From Candidatus Omnitrophota bacterium (GTDB taxonomy: Bacteria; Omnitrophota; Gorgyraeia; 2-01-FULL-45-10): DNA of 9,119 nt. Positions 5,536 to 9,119 of the stretch are shown here, in pieces. Within the stretch, counting starts at the first letter, position 1. Every line of letters begins with the position of its first letter. The position numbers and the translations under genes are program-made. The notes below the pieces were generated by a model that did not search any database, was not told the origin of the DNA, and saw nothing but the letters and a program-made list of their open reading frames with translations. Location: the NCBI GenBank assembly GCA_026387165.1, contig JAPLMG010000209.1, forward strand, positions 1-9,119, read 5' to 3'.

Positions 5536-7077
5536 TTATCTCTCTGGCATCTGGTTTCTGTCTTTAAAATATCCTACAAACGCCTTATCCAATTCGCTCC
5601 TGAGCTCGGGCGATAATTTCCCTGCCCCCCGCAATCTTTGCGCAAGGCCGGAGTAATTTTGCCTGATATATGCCCATATCCCGCGCTTGAAGCCGGAGAT
5701 CCTGACCCCGTCCAATTCTTCCAATATACCCCTGCTTAAAGCGTAGAGCAGAACTATCAGCTCCTCGATAGCTGCCGGAACGTTCTTATCCTGGCTCAAT
5801 AAAGCTGTGATCGCTTCTCCGCGCCGGATCTTACGTTCCGCCTCGGCGCTTATGCCCGATTTTAATTTAGTCAGGCGCAGCAATTCTCTGTATTGCAGGT
5901 ACTCCAATTTTACCGTCATAGACAGCTCTTTTAAAATAGCGCTCTGAGCCTTACCGCCTACCGTTGAAAACGACATTGAAAAATCTATTGCCGGTTTAAA
6001 ACCCTCAAAAAAGAGCGCTGAATTCAAATAGATCTGCCCATCTGCAATGGAGATAAGATTTGAGGGGATATAGCCGGTAACGTCTCCCTGCAGGGTATCC
6101 ACTATGGGTAAGAAAGTCATCGAGCCGCCGCCGGACTCCTTATTCAGCTTTCCCGCCCGCTCAAAAAGTTGTGAATGAATATAATAGATATCCCCCGGAT
6201 AGGCCTCTCTCCCCGGCGGCCTCTCCAATAAAAGCGACAGCTGCCGGTAGCTCCAGGCATGTTTGGTCATATCGTCAAAGACCACCAGCACATCCCTGCC
6301 TTTACGCATAAAATATTCCCCGTGGGCGGACGCTACATACGGCGCTAAGTATTGTTCGCCCACAGTAGTGGAGGCCGTGGCCGCGACGATTATGCTGTAT
6401 TCTAAGGCGTTGTTGAATTTTAGAAGTTGCGCTACTTTTAAAAGCGAAGAGAAGCTCTTTCCTATACAGCAGTAGATACAGACGACATTTTTCCCCTTCT
6501 GGTTTAAGATCGCGTCCACGCATATAGTCGTCTTCCCGGTCATGCGGTCGCCTATGATAAGCTGCCTCTGGCCCTTGCCGATGGGGATGACGGCGTCTAT
6601 GATCTTGGTCCCGGTCTCAAAGCACGAGTCGAGTTCGCTTCTGTCCATCGTTTCCGGCGCATCGCGGAAGACGGGGTAGTATACGTATTGCGTATTGCGT
6701 TGCGCGTATTGTGTATTTTCGCATGACGCATCACGCACGACGCATGACGCAATAGGCCCCTTTTCATCTATCGTATCCCCTAAGGCATTGATTATCCTGC
6801 CTATGAAACCCTCGCCCACGGGAATCCGGAACTCCTCCCGGACGCTATAGACCTCTCCCCCCAACCTTACCTTTGTCTCATCTCCCATGACGAGCGCGAG
6901 GATATCGTTCTCGGTAAAACCGACTATAAGGCCCTGGACGCCGCCGGCAAAACTGACTAACTGGCCGTTCATTATATTGGGCAGCCCTGTAACCTTCGCG
7001 ATGCTCTTTTTGACCTCTCTTACCCTGCCCACATCGCTGATACGCAAAGAGGCGGGCTCCGATATAACGTCATACAT
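5536..7077 (-). CDS. atpA: ATP synthase F1 subunit alpha, copy 2 (arginine finger replaced by Thr)
   Basis: This is a 513-residue paralogue of the preceding alpha, starting 2 bp after its TAA stop. The P-loop GDRMTGKT is at 176-183 and the surrounding 130 bp are nearly identical to copy 1. The beta-barrel, nucleotide-binding and C-terminal domains are complete, so it is not decaying in an obvious way. Two changes stand out. The arginine-finger motif reads FSTVGG, with Thr372 (codon ACG, 5962-5964) where copy 1 has Arg354. A linker near residues 108-134 is 13 residues longer than in copy 1 and is encoded by degenerate repeat DNA. The conserved PVGRG motif is also PVGEG here. The last codons (RNQMPER) are built from a CCAGAAACCAG-type repeat that continues beyond the stop. 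By family knowledge, loss of this Arg strongly slows catalysis at the neighbouring beta site. It may form mixed hexamers with copy 1, have a structural role, or form a separate complex. The alpha identity is secure; the role is unknown. Confidence 0.92.
   Translation of the reverse strand: MYDVISEPASLRISDVGRVREVKKSIAKVTGLPNIMNGQLVSFAGGVQGLIVGFTENDILALVMGDETKVRLGGEVYSVREEFRIPVGEGFIGRIINALGDTIDEKGPIASCVVRDASCENTQYAQRNTQYVYYPVFRDAPETMDRSELDSCFETGTKIIDAVIPIGKGQRQLIIGDRMTGKTTICVDAILNQKGKNVVCIYCCIGKSFSSLLKVAQLLKFNNALEYSIIVAATASTTVGEQYLAPYVASAHGEYFMRKGRDVLVVFDDMTKHAWSYRQLSLLLERPPGREAYPGDIYYIHSQLFERAGKLNKESGGGSMTFLPIVDTLQGDVTGYIPSNLISIADGQIYLNSALFFEGFKPAIDFSMSFSTVGGKAQSAILKELSMTVKLEYLQYRELLRLTKLKSGISAEAERKIRRGEAITALLSQDKNVPAAIEELIVLLYALSRGILEELDGVRISGFKRGIWAYIRQNYSGLAQRLRGAGKLSPELRSELDKAFVGYFKDRNQMPER
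6460..6589 (-). repeat. Near-identical P-loop tract, copy in alpha-2
   Basis: These 130 bp match 8001-8130 in alpha-1 with two mismatches by my count. They encode IPIGKGQRQL through the P-loop to VVCIYCCIG. Immediately to the left (lower coordinates) the two genes are clearly diverged, so the tract has a sharp edge at 6460/8001. Synonymous positions match as well as residues, which protein-level selection alone would not explain. Gene conversion between the tandem copies is the likely cause. Confidence 0.8.
6680..6750. repeat. Degenerate short repeats forming an in-frame linker in alpha-2
   Basis: On the plus strand, 6685-6717 is a run of CGTATTGCG-type units, and 6721-6750 holds GCATGACGC twice (6721-6729, 6742-6750) with GCACGACGC-like variants between. 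The stretch encodes residues of about 109-133 of alpha-2 (SCVVRDASCENTQYAQRN and neighbours), between the conserved KGP and YYPVFRDAP motifs. Copy 1 has a shorter, unrelated linker here. It resembles short intergenic repeats that have landed in a tolerant surface loop and stayed in frame. Confidence 0.65.
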
Positions 7078-7079
7078 AT

Positions 7080-8564
7080 TTAAATACGCTCCAGATCTTT
7101 ACTTCTGAAAAATCTTATCAGGCATTCGTCGAGCCCCTTCAAAATCTCTCCGGTGAGCTTCAGCTTAAGAGACAGATCTTCAATGACGGAGGGGAATTCT
7201 CTTTTGGCGAAATCGAAGATCTCTTTTTTAAAACACTTTATGGCTTCCTCCGACAGCGCGTCTAATACGTTTTTGCCGAGCGCGTAGAGAAAGATGATCT
7301 GCCCTTCTCTTGAATACGGCTCATTTCTGTCCTGCATAAAAAGCCCTGTTATGACCGCGCCGTGCTTCAACCGCTGGGCCGTCTCTTCCGATATGCTGGC
7401 CTTAAACCTGGTCATCCTTAAAAGTTCATTATACTGGAGGTACTCCAATCTCAGCATGCCGCTTAATTCTTTCATTGCCGGGCATTGCACCTTATTCCCC
7501 ACCCTGGAAACGGAAAGCCCCAGATCCACGGCCGGCTTGAACCCGCCGCTAAAAAGCGCGGTATTTAAATATATCTGGCCGTCTGTCATGGAGACCAGGT
7601 TCGAAGGGATATATCCGGTGATATCCCCCTGAAGCGTATCCACTATCGGGAAGAAGGTCATCGACCCGCCTTTATGCTCGGGGCTCAATTTGGCCGCCCT
7701 CTCCATAAGTTGGGAGTGCAGGTAGAATATATCTCCCGGATAGGCGTCTCTTCCCGGAGACCTCTCCAGAAGAAGCGAAAGCTGCCGGTAAGCCCACGCG
7801 TGCTTGGTCAGATCATCAAAGACCACAAAAACATCTTTACCGCTATCCATAAAATACTCGCCTAAAGTGCAGGCGGTATAAGGGGCCAAATACTGCTCGC
7901 CGACAGAAGCGGAAGCTGAAGCTGAAACAACGATGGTATAGTCTAACGCGCCTTTTGCCTTAAATGTCTCTACGATATTTTGCAAAGAAGATTGGGCGCG
8001 TCCTATACAGCAGTAGATACAGACGACATTTTTTCCCTTCTGGTTTAAGATCGCGTCCACGCATATAGTCGTCTTCCCGGTCATGCGGTCGCCTATGATG
8101 AGCTGCCTCTGGCCCTTGCCGATGGGGATGGTGGCATCTATGATCAATATCCCCGTCTCAAAGACCTCGGTTATGGGAATCCGCTCTAACACGGACGGCG
8201 CGTCGCGGAAGACGGGGTAATGGTCAGCGTTCGGGTTTGTACTATCCTCTGTAACAGGCCCCTTCCCGTCCACCGGCTCTGCCAGGGCATTGACTATCCT
8301 GCCCAAAAAGCCGCGGCCCACAGGTATGGTAAAAGGCTCTCTTTTACTGTAAACCTTATCGCCAACCTTGGCATCTTCGCAAGTGCCGAGAAGAAGCGCA
8401 AGGGCCCCGTTTTCAGTAAACCCCATGACCAAACCCTTGGCGCGGGAAGTGATATCCAGCAATTCTCCATTCATACAGTTAGATAACCCCTCGATCTTGA
8501 CTATATCTTTTTTTATCTCTCTTATTTCTCCGGCTTCACGTATCTGTAGCATTTCTATCGCCAT
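7080..8564 (-). CDS. atpA: ATP synthase F1 subunit alpha, copy 1 (arginine finger intact)
   Basis: Alpha forms the non-catalytic positions of the alpha3beta3 head and supplies an arginine to each catalytic site on beta. The 494 residues run through a beta-barrel domain (about 1-85), a nucleotide-binding domain with P-loop GDRMTGKT at 158-165, Walker B region VFVVFDDLTKHA around 245-256, and a C-terminal helical domain. The conserved VSRVG is present, with Arg354 the arginine finger (codon 7503-7505). The ATG at 8564 starts about 20 residues short of a typical alpha, so the N-terminal segment that binds delta in E. coli is missing. Upstream codons do not give an obvious in-frame extension; the b-delta stop lies 47 bp away. 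It is followed after only 2 bp by alpha-2. The F-type alpha call is secure, and by its conserved residues this is the likelier standard alpha of the pair. Confidence 0.95.
   Translation of the reverse strand: MAIEMLQIREAGEIREIKKDIVKIEGLSNCMNGELLDITSRAKGLVMGFTENGALALLLGTCEDAKVGDKVYSKREPFTIPVGRGFLGRIVNALAEPVDGKGPVTEDSTNPNADHYPVFRDAPSVLERIPITEVFETGILIIDATIPIGKGQRQLIIGDRMTGKTTICVDAILNQKGKNVVCIYCCIGRAQSSLQNIVETFKAKGALDYTIVVSASASASVGEQYLAPYTACTLGEYFMDSGKDVFVVFDDLTKHAWAYRQLSLLLERSPGRDAYPGDIFYLHSQLMERAAKLSPEHKGGSMTFFPIVDTLQGDITGYIPSNLVSMTDGQIYLNTALFSGGFKPAVDLGLSVSRVGNKVQCPAMKELSGMLRLEYLQYNELLRMTRFKASISEETAQRLKHGAVITGLFMQDRNEPYSREGQIIFLYALGKNVLDALSEEAIKCFKKEIFDFAKREFPSVIEDLSLKLKLTGEILKGLDECLIRFFRSKDLERI
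8001..8130 (-). repeat. Near-identical P-loop tract, copy in alpha-1
   Basis: This is the partner of 6460-6589, offset by 1541 bp, with 128 of 130 positions identical by eye. Beyond its right edge (above 8130) similarity drops gradually, with mismatches in synonymous positions and then in residues. Beyond its left edge it drops abruptly. Confidence 0.8.
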
Positions 8565-8611
8565 AGCCTGTTCATGAATTAGCTTATTTTGCCGGCGCGC
8601 CGGTTAATCCG
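8565..8611. other. Intergenic gap with 12-bp palindrome
   Basis: This is the 47-bp spacer between the b-delta stop and the alpha-1 start. It contains a perfect 12-bp palindrome, CCGGCGCGCCGG, at 8592-8603, followed by a GTTAATCCGCTAACC-like stretch that resembles the ACCGGCTAACCC at 4551-4562, next to the gamma stop. A small hairpin in the mRNA is possible. There is no poly-U tract, so a terminator is unlikely. Only a weak Shine-Dalgarno (AGG in ACAGGCT) precedes the alpha-1 ATG. Confidence 0.5.
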
Positions 8612-9119
8612 CTAACCTTTCCTTAACGCATGCTGCGCTTCTTTGAGCTTGCCGCTTAAACTGCCGTCGATGATCATACTGCCCAATTTAACCGTGATCC
8701 CGGCAATGATCTCCTTATTTATCTTTTCACTTAAGACTATTTTTTTGTTCGTCTTGCCGGACAACAGGCCGGCTATCTTTTCTTTTGTCTCTTTATCTAT
8801 TTCATACGGAGTGATCAGCTCTCCCTCGGCTGCCGTTACGCGAAAATTAGAGTTGTCTATTTTTTCTATCTCTTTTATCACCTCTCTCAGGCAGGACTGG
8901 TGGAGAAGTTTAAGATTATCCGAACTTAAAACCACCCGGATCAGTTTGAGCGACTGCCCTATGCTTGCCTCTTTCATCTGGGCCTCTATCTCCGCGCGGA
9001 TCTCTTCCTTGGAATTCAATGCCCCGGCGATAATACGCTCGCCCTCCTGCCGCGCTTTATTCAAGGCATCTTCTTTTAGGAGCCGGGCCTCTTCTTTCGC
9101 CTGAACTTTTAATTTCGCT
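8612..9119 (-). CDS. atpFH: F-type ATP synthase fused b-delta subunit, 5' end outside window
   Basis: This is a stator (peripheral stalk) subunit linking the membrane part of ATP synthase to the top of the alpha/beta head. The frame is open to the right edge of the window (168 residues visible), so the true start and any membrane helix lie outside; the TTG at 9064 is unlikely to be the real start. The first ~90 visible residues are charged, alanine-rich coiled coil typical of subunit b (AKEEARLLKEDALNKARQEG and on). The last ~70 match the delta C-terminal domain. From memory, the stretch running from KKIVLSEK through EIIAGITVKLG satisfies the published delta signature, and it is followed by the typical IDGSLSGKL. 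The six-helix N-terminal domain of delta is not visible between them. b-delta fusions are known in actinobacteria, but those keep the delta N-domain. It sits 47 bp upstream of alpha-1. The fusion call is firm for the visible part; the full architecture is unknown. Confidence 0.8.
   Translation of the reverse strand, partial: AKLKVQAKEEARLLKEDALNKARQEGERIIAGALNSKEEIRAEIEAQMKEASIGQSLKLIRVVLSSDNLKLLHQSCLREVIKEIEKIDNSNFRVTAAEGELITPYEIDKETKEKIAGLLSGKTNKKIVLSEKINKEIIAGITVKLGSMIIDGSLSGKLKEAQHALRKG

Noticed and set aside
5536..7077. Alpha-2 as a pseudogene
   Set aside because: The frame is full length, the P-loop and domain motifs are intact, and the extra linker keeps frame. Loss of one arginine does not show decay.
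3129..8564. N-type, V/A-type or flagellar/type III (FliI-like) ATPase
   Set aside because: Alpha and beta are clearly F-type by motif and length, the operon order is b-delta/alpha/gamma/beta, and no N-ATPase order (beta-epsilon first) or V/A subunits are seen.
8592..8603. Operator or regulator binding site at the CCGGCGCGCCGG palindrome
   Set aside because: It lies inside the operon with no promoter nearby. A palindrome this short and GC-rich is not enough evidence.
8643..9104. Plus-strand 153-residue open frame
   Set aside because: It is antisense to the b-delta gene, low in complexity (Ser/Leu/Ile rich), and a shadow of the coding strand.

Overview
The window is a single minus-strand gene cluster, read from right to left. 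It begins with an F1 ATP synthase block and runs without a real break into two type II secretion / type IV pilus motor genes. In transcription order: a partial gene at 8612-9119 joining a b-type stalk coiled coil to the C-terminal domain of delta; two tandem alpha genes (7080-8564, 5536-7077); a divergent gamma (4556-5431); a beta broken into two overlapping frames (3868-4539 and 3129-3884); then a GspE/PilB-type ATPase (1408-3126) and a GspF/PilC-type platform protein (163-1407). The last 162 bases hold no gene, only a 41-bp tandem repeat and a strong hairpin. Every longer plus-strand reading frame is antisense to one of these genes.

The F1 block departs from the standard b-delta-alpha-gamma-beta-epsilon pattern in several ways. 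Alpha is duplicated. Alpha-1 keeps the arginine finger (Arg354, motif VSRVG), but alpha-2 has Thr372 at the same position (FSTVG). The two alphas share a 130-bp tract around the P-loop with only two mismatches, while flanking DNA is clearly diverged, which points to gene conversion. Both alphas lack the N-terminal segment that binds delta in classical enzymes. Delta is reduced to its C-terminal domain on a b-like coiled coil. Beta is split by what looks like one extra A at the conserved GQMNEPPGAR motif. No epsilon gene follows beta; gspE starts two bases after the beta stop. The catalytic residues of beta are otherwise mostly kept, so the enzyme may be functional if the frame break is an assembly error or is bypassed.

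Degenerate short repeats are scattered through gene ends and coding linkers: CCAGAAACCAG-type repeats after alpha-2, GCGTATTGC / GCATGACGC-type repeats forming an in-frame linker inside alpha-2, and a GGGTGAACGGG-type repeat inside the GspF linker. Tight gene packing, roughly balanced base composition, divergent F1 sequences and this repeat habit suggest an uncultivated Gram-negative-type bacterium. Omnitrophota or a related PVC-side lineage is my guess, at low confidence; nothing here is a definite taxonomic marker.

Functionally, the first five genes would build the stator and catalytic head of a rotary ATP synthase; the a and c subunits probably lie beyond the right edge. The last two would power and anchor assembly of a pseudopilus or pilus. 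Their shared operon looks like genomic packing rather than an obvious physical partnership, but the 2-bp beta-gspE junction implies coupled translation.
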